NCBI RefSeq assembly: GCF_024741135.1 | Contig: NZ_JANSUY010000017.1 | Coordinates: forward strand, 62,001 to 126,000 | Reading direction: 5' to 3' | Length of the DNA: 64,000 bases | Source: Aquiflexum gelatinilyticum | GTDB lineage: Bacteria > Bacteroidota > Bacteroidia > Cytophagales > Cyclobacteriaceae | Shown: one piece after another, positions 40,511-49,013 of the stretch | Layout: the number at the start of each line of letters is the position of its first letter | How positions within the stretch are numbered: the first letter of the stretch is position 1 | Notes under the pieces: model-generated | Told to the model about the DNA's origin: nothing | The model's input: only the letters and a program-made list of their open reading frames with translations | Databases searched by the model: none | Program-made: the position numbers and the translations under genes

Positions 40511-41275
40511 ATGGTTTTCCCCCAGCCTGTATTGAATCCAAATCCTCTTTTCAAATTTATAATTACTGGAATATTTGTCATCTTCATGACCAATTCAGTT
40601 TTTTCCCAGGTTAAACCTAATCTTGGGGGATCTACTAAGTTGATGAACAGTGCCTTGGCAGAAATGGAAAGAAAGGATTACGAGAAAGCCAATGCTTACT
40701 TTAGGCAAATCATCGAAAGCAACCTTTCAATTCCTCCCGAAATGTCTTACTTTTTTGCTGAGACTCTTTTTGAACTTGGCCAATATGATAATAGTCTCAA
40801 TTTTTTGAATAAATACCTTGAGATCAACGGATTCAAGGGAGATAATTATGAAGCTGCCAAAGATTTGGAAGTTAAGTTAAAATCCAATATGGCAAGTATT
40901 TACAATTGTAAGTTATGTGACAACCGCGGCTATCGTTACTTAAATTGTCCTACATGTGAAGGTGAAAAACAGATAGAACAAGCCTGTATGTACTGTAGAG
41001 CAAGGGGTGTCGTAGGGTGTATAAAATGTCGGGGCTCGGGTTTGGTCACCAAAAAAAATGTATTCAATATCATAGAATACTATGAATGTGAAAAATGCTC
41101 GGGAGAAGGAAAACATACCTGCCCAAAATGTATGGGAAGTTTGAAGGAATTGAGCGATTGCAGGACTTGTAGGGGTCAAGGCAGGTTATTATCAGAAGAA
41201 ATCTGTGACCATAAGCCTATCAATCAACCGAGGTATTTCAATGGATTTGAAAAATTAAAGGAAATGAGCCATTGA
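40511..41275 (+). CDS. Exported TPR protein with seven CxxC zinc-finger knuckles
   Basis: A 254-residue protein with an N-terminal hydrophobic signal (about 13-32, ending SVFSQ). TPR-like helices follow (45-125; EMERKDYEKANAYFRQIIE). The C-terminal half is a cysteine array with CxxC pairs at 133/136, 146/149, 159/162, 170/173, 193/196, 204/207 and 217/220, many followed by GxG as in the DnaJ CxxCxGxG domain. DnaJ has four such knuckles, so this has nearly two sets. It may bind zinc and unfolded proteins, but outside the cytoplasm, which is unusual. Confidence 0.83.
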   Translation: MVFPQPVLNPNPLFKFIITGIFVIFMTNSVFSQVKPNLGGSTKLMNSALAEMERKDYEKANAYFRQIIESNLSIPPEMSYFFAETLFELGQYDNSLNFLNKYLEINGFKGDNYEAAKDLEVKLKSNMASIYNCKLCDNRGYRYLNCPTCEGEKQIEQACMYCRARGVVGCIKCRGSGLVTKKNVFNIIEYYECEKCSGEGKHTCPKCMGSLKELSDCRTCRGQGRLLSEEICDHKPINQPRYFNGFEKLKEMSH

Positions 41276-41350
41276 GGGGTGGTTATTTGGTTAAGTGTTA
41301 ATTGTTTATTTGATTAATGGTAAAGGGTTATTTTACTATTGGGTAATGGG
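41276..41350. repeat. GGTTATTTGGTTAA-type intergenic repeat
   Basis: A string of variants of GGTTATTTGGTTAA, TTAATTGTTTATTTG and TAATGGTAAAGGG. The 14-mer GGTTATTTGGTTAA (41281-41294) recurs exactly at 45238-45251. Non-coding. Confidence 0.6.
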
Positions 41351-41360
41351 TATAAATAGA

Positions 41361-41387
41361 AAAAACCTGATGGAACCTCAGGTTTTT
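41361..41387. terminator. Bidirectional terminator hairpin
   Basis: AAAAACCTGA (41361-41370) pairs perfectly with TCAGGTTTTT (41378-41387) around TGGAACC. It lies between the convergent zinc-finger and TPR-lipoprotein genes and has T-rich flanks on both strands. Confidence 0.85.
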
Positions 41388-41413
41388 TTGATAAAGTGTA
41401 TCAAAAAGATTTT

Positions 41414-42016
41414 TTACTTACAATATTTTTCTAGGGCCATTTGAGCTTCTTTGAAATCCAACTTAAGCGCCGCTTTGATGTCTTCACAACCTGATTTTTT
41501 CTTATCCGTTGCGATTTTCAGCATTCCTCGATAGTAATACGCCTGCCCAAAATTCTTGTCCATTTGGATGGCTGCACTGTATTCCTTCATAGCTTCACCT
41601 GTATTGCCGATTTGATGCAATGCCCTGCCTTTTAGAAAGTAAGCCATAGCTGGAGCGCCAGGAACCTGCACGGCATAATCAGCATAAAGAAGTGCCGAAT
41701 TATGGTTTTTTTGTTTTTGATAAATATTGGAAAGGCTCATCATGACTTGGGTATTTTTGCTGTCAATGGCAAAAGCAGCAAGAAAATCCTTTTCTGCCTT
41801 TTTGAATTCCCCCAGTTCCTCATAGGCCCTACCTCTGTTATAAAGGCCTTTAAAGTATTTGGGATTATTTTTCAAAACCCTGTCATATTCAGCCACAGCT
41901 TCTTCATATTGCTTTTGGCTAAATAAAGCATCTCCCTTATTGGAAATATTTTCCGAACAGGATGACATCAACATCATGCCAATAAGGGAGGCAAAAACCC
42001 AATTCTTTACTTTCAT
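41414..42016 (-). CDS. TPR repeat lipoprotein
   Basis: A 200-residue lipoprotein (signal ending LMSSC, Cys20). Five TPR units are readable, such as GDALFSQKQYEEAVAEYDRV, FKGLYNRGRAYEELGEFKK and QAYYYRGMLKIATDKKKSG. The last ends with a CEDIKAALKL motif common in these proteins. It is probably a periplasmic or outer-membrane scaffold of unknown partner. It lies 17 nt downstream of dapD on the same strand. Confidence 0.85.
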   Translation of the reverse strand: MKVKNWVFASLIGMMLMSSCSENISNKGDALFSQKQYEEAVAEYDRVLKNNPKYFKGLYNRGRAYEELGEFKKAEKDFLAAFAIDSKNTQVMMSLSNIYQKQKNHNSALLYADYAVQVPGAPAMAYFLKGRALHQIGNTGEAMKEYSAAIQMDKNFGQAYYYRGMLKIATDKKKSGCEDIKAALKLDFKEAQMALEKYCK

Positions 42017-42033
42017 TTTGGTAATGATAATCT

Positions 42034-42852
42034 TTAAACGGCTACATTATTTTCTCTCAATGCATCGTTAAGGGACGTTTTTAGGTCGGTGGAAGGTTTT
42101 CTTTGGCCAATGATCAAGGCACATGGAACCTGAAATTCGCCTGCAGGAAATTTCTTTGTCAAGGATCCCGGAATCACCACAGATCTTTCAGGAACAAAAC
42201 CTTTATATTCTTTTGGCTCAGAACCTGTAACATCAATGATCTTGGAACTCGCAGTAAGCGTTACGCCTGCTCCTATTACAGCCTCTTTTCCAATCCTTAC
42301 TCCCTCTACGATGATTGCTCTTGAGCCGATAAAAGCTCCATCCTCTACAATGACAGGTGAAGCCTGAACGGGCTCTAAAACCCCTCCTATTCCGACACCG
42401 CCACTGAGGTGGACATTTTTACCTATTTGGGCACAAGAACCAACAGTCGCCCATGTATCAACCATCGTGCCACTATCTACATATGCCCCAATATTTACGT
42501 AAGATGGCATCATTATTACGCCACTTGCCAAAAATGCACCATACCTAGCCACGGCATGTGGAACCACCCGGACACCCTGCTTGGCATAATTGGTTTTCAA
42601 GGCCATTTTATCATGGAATTCAAAAGGCCCAACCTCAATAGTATGCATTTTTTGGATCGGGAAATAAAGAATAACCGCCTTCTTGACCCAATCATTGACT
42701 TTCCAAGAACCGTCCTCTAAAGGCTCTGCAACTCGAATTCCGCCGCTATCCAATTCACTAATGACTGTTTTGATTGCTATTTCAACCTCTTTTTCTTTAA
42801 GTAATTCCCTGTTTTCCCAGGCTTTTTCGATAATTGACTTTAATAATTCCAT
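42034..42852 (-). CDS. dapD: 2,3,4,5-tetrahydropyridine-2,6-dicarboxylate N-succinyltransferase
   Basis: A 272-residue enzyme of the lysine/diaminopimelate pathway that succinylates tetrahydrodipicolinate using succinyl-CoA. Left-handed beta-helix hexapeptide repeats are plain (VNIGAYVDSGTMVDTWATVG, IGKNVHLSGGVGIGGV, GAFIGSRAIIVEGVRIG). The ATG at 42852 (MELLKSIIEKAWENRE) is the family start; an extension to 42903 has no family support. It makes the precursor of peptidoglycan cross-links. Confidence 0.95.
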   Translation of the reverse strand: MELLKSIIEKAWENRELLKEKEVEIAIKTVISELDSGGIRVAEPLEDGSWKVNDWVKKAVILYFPIQKMHTIEVGPFEFHDKMALKTNYAKQGVRVVPHAVARYGAFLASGVIMMPSYVNIGAYVDSGTMVDTWATVGSCAQIGKNVHLSGGVGIGGVLEPVQASPVIVEDGAFIGSRAIIVEGVRIGKEAVIGAGVTLTASSKIIDVTGSEPKEYKGFVPERSVVIPGSLTKKFPAGEFQVPCALIIGQRKPSTDLKTSLNDALRENNVAV

Positions 42853-42888
42853 ATTTTTGATTTCTGTCTTTCTAATTTTTACCCGATT

Positions 42889-44013
42889 ATGTCGCAAACC
42901 CAAATTGTGATTGCCTCTGTGCTTAAACCGCTAAAAGACCCGAGGCTATATTACAGGTTTGCCATTTCGATGCGTGAAACAAATAAATACCTTATTAACA
43001 TCATAGGATTTTCGATAAAAAAAGAAACCGATGAAAAAAACATCAGATTTCATTCTATTTTTTCCAAAAACAGAAATGACTTCTCAAGGGCAGTGCTTGG
43101 TCTGAGGTTAATAAAAATCTTAATTCAGGTAAAGCCAAAATTAGTCATTATTACCACTTTCGAGTTATTGCCTGCAGCATTATTGGGGAAATTGTTTTTC
43201 AGGTATAATTTGGTCTATGACATACGCGAAAATTATGTCCTAAATCTTGAACAAAACAAAACACTCAGAGGCTTGAATAAAAGCCTTTCCAAATTACTCG
43301 TAAGATTTATTGAATGCTGTTCAAATCCTTTTATCGAGCACTATTTTTTTGCAGAGAAAGTGTACCAAAAGGAATTTCCAAGGATTAAAAACTACACTGT
43401 TCTTCAAAACAAATATTTTGGCCAGATACAGGATGTCAAACCAGTAAAATTGAATGAAAAGAGGAAACTAAGGTTTCTAATATCCGGTACCTTGACAGAA
43501 GTATATGGAATCATAGAAGGCATCAAATGGTTCCAAACCATTTTGAGACATTTTCCACAGGCTTCTTTGACAATATTAGGCCATATCACTATGATAGATT
43601 ATGGCGAAAAACTTCGAAGAATCTGCCTTGACCAAAAGTCAATCCATCTCCAAATCTCCGAAAATCCCCTGCCCTATTCTGATATCTTAAAGGGGTATCA
43701 GGAAACAGATATTGTCCTTCTTCCATACCATCAGATCCCTAGCATAAGCCCTAAAATTCCAAGCAAATTATATGAAAGCATTGCTTTGGGTAAGCCCTGC
43801 CTCTTTCAAAAAAATACCTTGTGGCATTCAATCTGTTCTGAATATCCTGCCGGAATTGGGATTGATTTCACTGACACAAACCATGCCCAAGAAAAACTTG
43901 AAGGTTTTTTGGATACTGAATTTTTTGTAAAAAAACCCGGAGAAGAAATATTGTGGAAAAGTGATGAAACTCTTTTTTTGCCAATAATCGAACAGTTGGC
44001 CTATAGAGATTGA
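42889..44013 (+). CDS. Glycosyltransferase (GT4-like)
   Basis: A 374-residue glycosyltransferase of the GT-B fold. Supporting features are an N-terminal Rossmann part (PKLVIITTFELLPAALLGK, YNLVYDIRENY) and a C-terminal donor-binding half with LRFLISGTLTEVYGI and IPSKLYESIALGKPCLF, whose Glu contacts the sugar nucleotide. It likely adds sugars to a surface polysaccharide or lipid. It is divergent from dapD with 36 nt between starts, and no other polysaccharide genes adjoin it. Confidence 0.85.
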   Translation: MSQTQIVIASVLKPLKDPRLYYRFAISMRETNKYLINIIGFSIKKETDEKNIRFHSIFSKNRNDFSRAVLGLRLIKILIQVKPKLVIITTFELLPAALLGKLFFRYNLVYDIRENYVLNLEQNKTLRGLNKSLSKLLVRFIECCSNPFIEHYFFAEKVYQKEFPRIKNYTVLQNKYFGQIQDVKPVKLNEKRKLRFLISGTLTEVYGIIEGIKWFQTILRHFPQASLTILGHITMIDYGEKLRRICLDQKSIHLQISENPLPYSDILKGYQETDIVLLPYHQIPSISPKIPSKLYESIALGKPCLFQKNTLWHSICSEYPAGIGIDFTDTNHAQEKLEGFLDTEFFVKKPGEEILWKSDETLFLPIIEQLAYRD

Positions 44014-44323
44014 ACTTTTGAGTTGGATTGCTTTGTCCTGATTCTTAGGTTTTAACCAATTTTTATTATCAAAAGAGGGTTAATTTAACCTATATGTTCC
44101 TAATTCTTTTTTACGAATCAGGATTCTCTTCCCTACCTCAAGCATAAAAAAATCTCTTAAAACCAAAAAAGTTATCCACGTTTTGGCCTTCTTGGAAACC
44201 CTTTTTGAGAATATGGAAACTCTGTAATCCTGAACAAATCCATAATAAAATAGAAATAAAATTGAAATTATATTATTGTATAACAGCAATTTAAGATTAT
44301 ATTTTTGCTTATCTAATATTATT

Positions 44324-44339
44324 TTTAGACTTATCTAAA
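44324..44339. promoter_or_regulatory. Distal palindromic operator upstream of the DtxR-family gene
   Basis: TTTAGACTTATCTAAA: perfect 6-bp half sites TTTAGA/TCTAAA separated by CTTA, matching the general TTAGG/CCTAA-like shape of DtxR/MntR boxes. A further CTTATCTAA half copy begins at 44309. It lies 109 bp before the regulator's ATG. The 310 bp before it (44014-44323) hold AT-rich DNA with no credible gene. Confidence 0.5.
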
Positions 44340-44399
44340 TCGCTAATCACGATCCATATTGAGTTATCCACACCTGATTTAGCCTGTATGAAAATATTT

Positions 44400-44415
44400 T
44401 TAAGGCCAATCTAAA
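44400..44415. promoter_or_regulatory. Proximal DtxR-type operator and promoter of the regulator gene
   Basis: TTAAGGCCAATCTAAA keeps the TCTAAA half perfectly; the left half matches at 4 of 6. It lies 4 nt before TATCTTTA (44420-44427), a one-mismatch -7 box. A protein bound here would block the promoter, which is consistent with autoregulation by the DtxR-family protein (inference). Confidence 0.4.
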
Positions 44416-44447
44416 TTTCTATCTTTACACCTAAACCAACTAGAACT

Positions 44448-45110
44448 ATGATTACCCTTACCTCTGCTGAAGAAAATTATTTGAAAGCCATCTACCACCT
44501 GTCCGATGGTGGAAAAAAAGGAGTGTCAACCAATGATGTATCCGCGGAAATGAAAACCAAGCCTGCCTCGGTTAGTGACATGCTTCGGAAGTTAGGCGAA
44601 AAAGAAGTAATTGAATACCGCAAATACTACGGTCTCCACATTACTGAAGAAGGTAAAAAAATGGCCCTTCAAACAATCAGAAAGCACCGCATATGGGAAG
44701 TATTTTTGGTTCAGAAATTAAAATTCTCTTGGGATGAAGTTCATGAGGTAGCGGATGCTTTGTCCCATGTCAAATCAAAAAGTCTGATTCAAAGATTAGA
44801 TGAGTATCTGGGTTATCCCAAGTTCGATCCACATGGAGATCCTATCCCAGATGAATTTGGGGATGTAAGGGTAAGGCCACGTCTCCCACTGAATGAAATT
44901 GAATTAGGTTCAACAGGTCAGATAGTAGCAGTCAAAGACAGCAGTCCTGCGTTCTTGAGGTATTTGGACAAAGTGGGTGCCTACATTGGTGCAAGGATCA
45001 AAGTCATAGACAAAACGGAATTTGACGGTTCAGTAGAAATATTGGTAGACAACAAAAAATCAATTTTCATGTCAAAAGACGTGGCGGGTAATATTCTGGT
45101 TATGGTGTAA
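44448..45110 (+). CDS. DtxR/MntR-family metal-dependent regulator
   Basis: A 220-residue repressor with a winged-helix N-terminus (GVSTNDVSAEMKTKPASVSD, recognition helix near 38-50). A dimerisation/metal domain follows (HRIWEVFLVQKL, DEVHEVADALSHV; H80, E84, H99, H107), then a C-terminal FeoA/SH3-like domain (GSTGQIVAVKDSS). By alignment to DtxR the metal-ligand Cys102 position is Asp, closer to Mn-type members. It probably senses Mn2+ or Fe2+ and represses uptake genes. No target gene is adjacent; palindromes upstream suggest autoregulation. Confidence 0.92.
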   Translation: MITLTSAEENYLKAIYHLSDGGKKGVSTNDVSAEMKTKPASVSDMLRKLGEKEVIEYRKYYGLHITEEGKKMALQTIRKHRIWEVFLVQKLKFSWDEVHEVADALSHVKSKSLIQRLDEYLGYPKFDPHGDPIPDEFGDVRVRPRLPLNEIELGSTGQIVAVKDSSPAFLRYLDKVGAYIGARIKVIDKTEFDGSVEILVDNKKSIFMSKDVAGNILVMV

Positions 45111-45360
45111 AGAAGGGTTGAATGTTGTAGTTGTTGTAATGGTTGTAGTGGTTGTAGTTGTTGTCATTGTTATCTGCTTCGCGTTTTCGGTGTTGTCGGG
45201 TTGGGGAAGTTTAAGGTTAAAGGTTAAATGGTTATTTGGTTATTTGGTTAACTGTTTCTGTCGCAATCCTGAATTATTAATTCATCATTCTTAATTCTGA
45301 ATTTCCCAAAATCTTGGGACTTGTGTCTCATGTCTCATGTCTTGTGTCTTGATACTTTAA
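45111..45360. repeat. Intergenic degenerate word repeats, three families in tandem
   Basis: The gap contains GTTGTAATGG-type words (45119-45171), then AAGGTTAAAGGTTAAATGG and GGTTATTTGGTTA words (45211-45252), then CTTGTGTCTCATGTCTCATGT-like words (45317-45353, 8-10 nt period). Exact matches link it to 245-256 (TTGTTGTAATGG) and to 41281-41294 (GGTTATTTGGTTAA). No coding sense in any frame. Confidence 0.75.
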
Positions 45361-45395
45361 TCAAAGAAATTGAACTTCAAACCAAAGCAAGTCGT

Positions 45396-45403
45396 TAAAT
45401 TTG
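45396..45403 (+). promoter_or_regulatory. -7 promoter box of the thioredoxin/mnmE pair
   Basis: TAAATTTG fits TAnnTTTG exactly and lies 20 nt before the ATG. The nearest upstream TTG (45370-45372) gives a 23-nt spacer, longer than the usual 19-21, so the -33 part is uncertain. Confidence 0.4.
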
Positions 45404-45423
45404 AACAAAATAAGATTAACCAT

Positions 45424-45873
45424 ATGAAAAAGTTATTTGGCGCTTTGCTGATCACCCTATTCAGCTTCCAAATCGCAATGGCACAGGACAAAATCACTTG
45501 GCTGACATTTGAGGAGGCTGCTGCCAAAACTGCTGAAGAACCCAAAATGATCTTTGTGGATGTATACACCGATTGGTGCGGATGGTGCAAGAAAATGGAT
45601 AAGGACACTTTTACCGACCCCGAAGTCATTGGATTTATCAACAATAACTTCTATGCTGTCAAAATGAATGCTGAAGACGTCAAGAGGAAATTCAGTTTCA
45701 AAGGCAAAGAATATACCGAAGCCACCATGGCAAGAGCGATGAGGGTAAGTTCATATCCAAATTTTGTAATCATGGATGCCGCCATGGAAAACATCGCCCA
45801 ATTCCCAGGTTATAGAGAACCTGTTCCCTTCCTTACAGGTATGGAAGACCTTCTAAACAAATTCGGAAAGTAA
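45424..45873 (+). CDS. Exported thioredoxin-family protein
   Basis: A 149-residue protein with signal peptide 1-20 (LITLFSFQIAMAQ) and a thioredoxin fold with active-site DWCGWCKKM, the CGWC variant, and cis-Pro in SSYPNFVIMD. It resembles the DUF255/thioredoxin_7-type periplasmic proteins that reduce or isomerise disulfides. The ATG at 45424 is chosen as the one that opens the signal peptide. mnmE follows 2 nt downstream, so they share a transcript. Confidence 0.9.
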   Translation: MKKLFGALLITLFSFQIAMAQDKITWLTFEEAAAKTAEEPKMIFVDVYTDWCGWCKKMDKDTFTDPEVIGFINNNFYAVKMNAEDVKRKFSFKGKEYTEATMARAMRVSSYPNFVIMDAAMENIAQFPGYREPVPFLTGMEDLLNKFGK

Positions 45874-45875
45874 GT

Positions 45876-47258
45876 ATGTCATTTTCCCTTCACGAAAAAG
45901 AAGATACCATCGTGGCATTGGCCACCCCTCAGGGAGTTGGTGCCATTGCGGTCATCCGACTTTCGGGAAAGGATGCAATCAAAATCACAAACAGGATTTT
46001 TAAAGGGAAAGACCTTGAAAAGCAGGCCTCCCATACCATACATTTTGGAACTATCCGCGATGGAGACAAAATCATAGATGAAGTCTTGGCTTCCGTTTTT
46101 GTCGCACCGAAATCCTTTACCAAAGAAAACGTGGTGGAAATATCCACGCACGGGTCTTCCTATATTGTCAATCAGGTCATCAAGCTTTTGGTTCGCCATG
46201 GTGCCCGACCGGCCAAACCGGGAGAATTTACCCAAAGGGCTTTTCTCCATGGGCAGTTTGACCTGGCACAGGCTGAGGCAGTAGCTGACTTGATCCATTC
46301 AGATTCTGAGACCTCCCACCAAGCAGCCATGAATCAAATGCGCGGTGGCTTCAGCAGCGAGATTCAAAAACTCCGAAATGAGCTGATCCATTTTGCTTCG
46401 ATGATAGAGCTTGAACTTGATTTTGGGGAGGAAGACGTGGAGTTTGCAAACAGGAATGACCTGAAGGTCCTGGTGGAAAAATTGCTTCGCGCCGTTGAAC
46501 TGCTGATATCAAGTTTTGACTTGGGCAATGTGATCAAAAATGGTGTTCCCACGGTCATCGCCGGCAAACCCAATGCTGGGAAGTCCACATTGCTCAATGC
46601 CTTGCTCAATGAGGAAAAAGCAATTGTGTCAGAAATTGCTGGCACCACCCGGGATTTTATCGAAGATGAAATCAATATCGGCGGGGTAATTTTCCGCTTT
46701 ATAGATACCGCTGGACTGCGGGAAACAACGGATATCATCGAAGCAATCGGAGTCAGCCGGACTCAGGAGAAGATGAAAACAGCATCTCTTATTCTGTACC
46801 TTTTTGACCTGACAGATACGGATATGGTCGAAATCAATCGGGATATCAATAGGTTAGAAAATCAGGGAGTTCCTTTTATCAAAGTTGCCAACAAAATCGA
46901 TAAGGCGTCACCGGATTTTGTAAGGGAACTGAAGGCAAAGTATCCAGATACCATTTTTATTTCCGCAGGGCAAAAGGATAATCTTGAAGTGTTGAAAAGC
47001 CGCATTTTGGAGTTGGTCAATCTGGATAAATTCCGGACGGGAAACACCATCGTGACCAATATCCGTCATTATGATTCTTTGGTCAAAACAAGACATTCGT
47101 TATTGGATGTGTTGGAAGGTTTGGACAGACAGATTACCAATGATTTTTTGGCGATGGATATCCGCAGGTCTTTACATTACCTAGGAGAAATCACGGGAGA
47201 GATTACCACCGATGACCTTTTGGCCAATATCTTTTCGAAGTTTTGTATCGGGAAATGA
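45876..47258 (+). CDS. mnmE: tRNA uridine-5-carboxymethylaminomethyl modification GTPase MnmE
   Basis: A 460-residue enzyme that with MnmG modifies U34 of tRNAs reading NNA/NNG codons, including tRNA-Glu(UUC). The N-terminal folate-binding domain (1-120; VEISTHGSSYIVNQVI) is followed by a helical region, then the G domain with GKPNAGKS (230-237), DTAGLRETTD and VANKIDKAS. The invariant C-terminal FCIGK is present. Length and all motifs are complete. Confidence 0.97.
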   Translation: MSFSLHEKEDTIVALATPQGVGAIAVIRLSGKDAIKITNRIFKGKDLEKQASHTIHFGTIRDGDKIIDEVLASVFVAPKSFTKENVVEISTHGSSYIVNQVIKLLVRHGARPAKPGEFTQRAFLHGQFDLAQAEAVADLIHSDSETSHQAAMNQMRGGFSSEIQKLRNELIHFASMIELELDFGEEDVEFANRNDLKVLVEKLLRAVELLISSFDLGNVIKNGVPTVIAGKPNAGKSTLLNALLNEEKAIVSEIAGTTRDFIEDEINIGGVIFRFIDTAGLRETTDIIEAIGVSRTQEKMKTASLILYLFDLTDTDMVEINRDINRLENQGVPFIKVANKIDKASPDFVRELKAKYPDTIFISAGQKDNLEVLKSRILELVNLDKFRTGNTIVTNIRHYDSLVKTRHSLLDVLEGLDRQITNDFLAMDIRRSLHYLGEITGEITTDDLLANIFSKFCIGK

Positions 47259-47341
47259 CCAGATTATTCTAATTGCTTACTTTTCAATAAAAAAAACCGG
47301 AAGTTTATTTTTAAAGGATCAAAAAGTCACTTATTAAAAAA

Positions 47342-48505
47342 TCAAACCTCCTTCCTACCAAATAGCTTGTTAATTTTTACCAAGATTTGTTTTTTCGTTT
47401 TCATCACATATTCATAAGCCAATGGACCCGGATCTTTGATTTTATATCTTATCGGAGTACTATTCCAGATAAATCCTAAATCATAAATCGAAATTTTATT
47501 TTTTCTACAATATTCCTTAAGTCCATACAATACCACATATCCCATTCTTTTGTAATCTTGCGGTTCAATTTTTTCTCCGATAGAAAGGTAAATTAAGAGC
47601 TTAGGAAAATTTATCCCGGCCAAAAGTGATGCTGTAATAGAACTCCAAAATCTCGGATTTATCTCTAAAATATGGAAAACATCATTTTTTGGATCAAAAA
47701 TCAGGTCAATATTCGCTACACCGTTCCAATTTAAGGACTTCATCAGTTTTTTTACTGCTTGAAACAAGTCTTCATTATAAACAAAATCCAATCCTATTTG
47801 AGCTGAGTAAGGCTTTGAGCCCCAAAGGTTTCCTTTTTGAATGGTATATGCCAAGATTTCACCGTTAAGACATAATACGTTGCAACCGTAATCCTGACCT
47901 TGAATATACTCTTGAAGGATATAGGGTTCATTAAGTCCAATAGTTTCAAAATGATCCTTCAATGATTTATGGTCTTCAAATTTAACTATTCCCCTTCCGC
48001 TTCCTGACTTAAGTGGCTTAGATAATACGGGGAATTTTAACATCAAATTAGTCTCTTCATTGATGATATCTGAGGTTAAAGGAGCAGTTTTTGGCCCTGA
48101 CAAACCAATATTGTCAAGATGGACTGCCAATAAAGCCTTATTGCTAGCCACATTAAAATCATGTAATGAAGGTAAAGGGACTAGTTTGGATGAATTATGC
48201 AAAAGTAGAGGTTTATTTTCAAGAAGGATTTTAATACCCGTCTCGAAAATGGGCATAATCAGGTCAACACCATATTTTTCTGTTACAGTATTTATAATTT
48301 TTATCCAATCTCTTTTATCATTTTGCTTAGGAAAAAACAGGAATCTATGGACATACCTTGAATATCTTAATGGAAAGTCTTTCTTTGTTGACATTACAAT
48401 AAGTCTAAAATTTCTGATTTCTGACAAACTATGGAGAATATAGGGAAATGCAAATGTCTCTCCATCAGGAATCAAAACATAAAAGGGTTTTGTTGTTTTT
48501 TTCAT
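47342..48505 (-). CDS. ATP-grasp domain protein
   Basis: A 387-residue protein of the carbamoyl-phosphate-synthase-like ATP-grasp group. The N-terminal part is a Rossmann-like region (FYVLIPDGETFAFPYI). The ATP-grasp has LSKPLKSGSGRGIVKFE, ILQEYIQGQDYGCNV and the metal-binding VFHILEINPRFWSS. It ligates a carboxylate with an amine or similar; the substrate is unknown. Such genes often occur in polysaccharide clusters, but here it stands alone and its AT-rich flanks (48506-49013) differ little from neighbours. Confidence 0.85.
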   Translation of the reverse strand: MKKTTKPFYVLIPDGETFAFPYILHSLSEIRNFRLIVMSTKKDFPLRYSRYVHRFLFFPKQNDKRDWIKIINTVTEKYGVDLIMPIFETGIKILLENKPLLLHNSSKLVPLPSLHDFNVASNKALLAVHLDNIGLSGPKTAPLTSDIINEETNLMLKFPVLSKPLKSGSGRGIVKFEDHKSLKDHFETIGLNEPYILQEYIQGQDYGCNVLCLNGEILAYTIQKGNLWGSKPYSAQIGLDFVYNEDLFQAVKKLMKSLNWNGVANIDLIFDPKNDVFHILEINPRFWSSITASLLAGINFPKLLIYLSIGEKIEPQDYKRMGYVVLYGLKEYCRKNKISIYDLGFIWNSTPIRYKIKDPGPLAYEYVMKTKKQILVKINKLFGRKEV

Positions 48506-49013
48506 TAAAGAATAAGATTAATCATTTTTCCATCTTTTCTTTAGCCAATTGGGTGAAAGCCTCGTTTAGACGGTATTCATTAAAATATTTTTAGGCAATT
48601 AGAAAGAATAATTTTTATTAAAACCAATTTAAAATAACAACCTAAAAAAACAAAGTTAACACAGATTGTTTGAATTGTTACAAATTGTCTGCTTAGATAA
48701 CGAACAACACATTAGTTTGTTTCATCTAAAAAGAATAAAGAAAAATCATTGAACAAAACTAAGTAATCCCAACCACATCCTTACGGAGTTTAAATGATTG
48801 AATTATAAACATCATTTCATTTCAAATAATGGCGATCCAGAAAATAAACTGATATCCTAAATAAGTCAGACGGCAGTTCTTCGAGAAAATATACCACTCA
48901 GCAAATTAAACCTTCATCGGCGAACAAGAGCCCTTTAAGTTTGCTTTTAGGTTTGGCGTAGTTCCAATGAACCTATCCATTTGAATTATAAAAAGTTACC
49001 ATAAAATATTTCA
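48506..49013. other. 508-bp gap between divergent genes, no gene seen
   Basis: AT-rich DNA between the ATP-grasp gene (minus) and the beta-barrel receptor (plus). No open frame of useful length, no tRNA and no clear hairpin. A TTG at 48981-48983 precedes TAAAATAT (49002-49009), a weak promoter-like pair close to the receptor ATG. The length would allow a long leader or an undetected small RNA. Confidence 0.4.

Noticed and set aside
44080-44289. A 69-codon minus-strand frame with hydrophobic N-terminus
   Set aside because: The region is AT-rich gap DNA, the composition is biased to Phe/Lys/Arg, no family is recognised and no promoter fits.
48506-49013. Small RNA or riboswitch in the 508-bp gap
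   Set aside because: No conserved riboswitch core, no strong hairpin with a T tract and no clear promoter could be found by eye.
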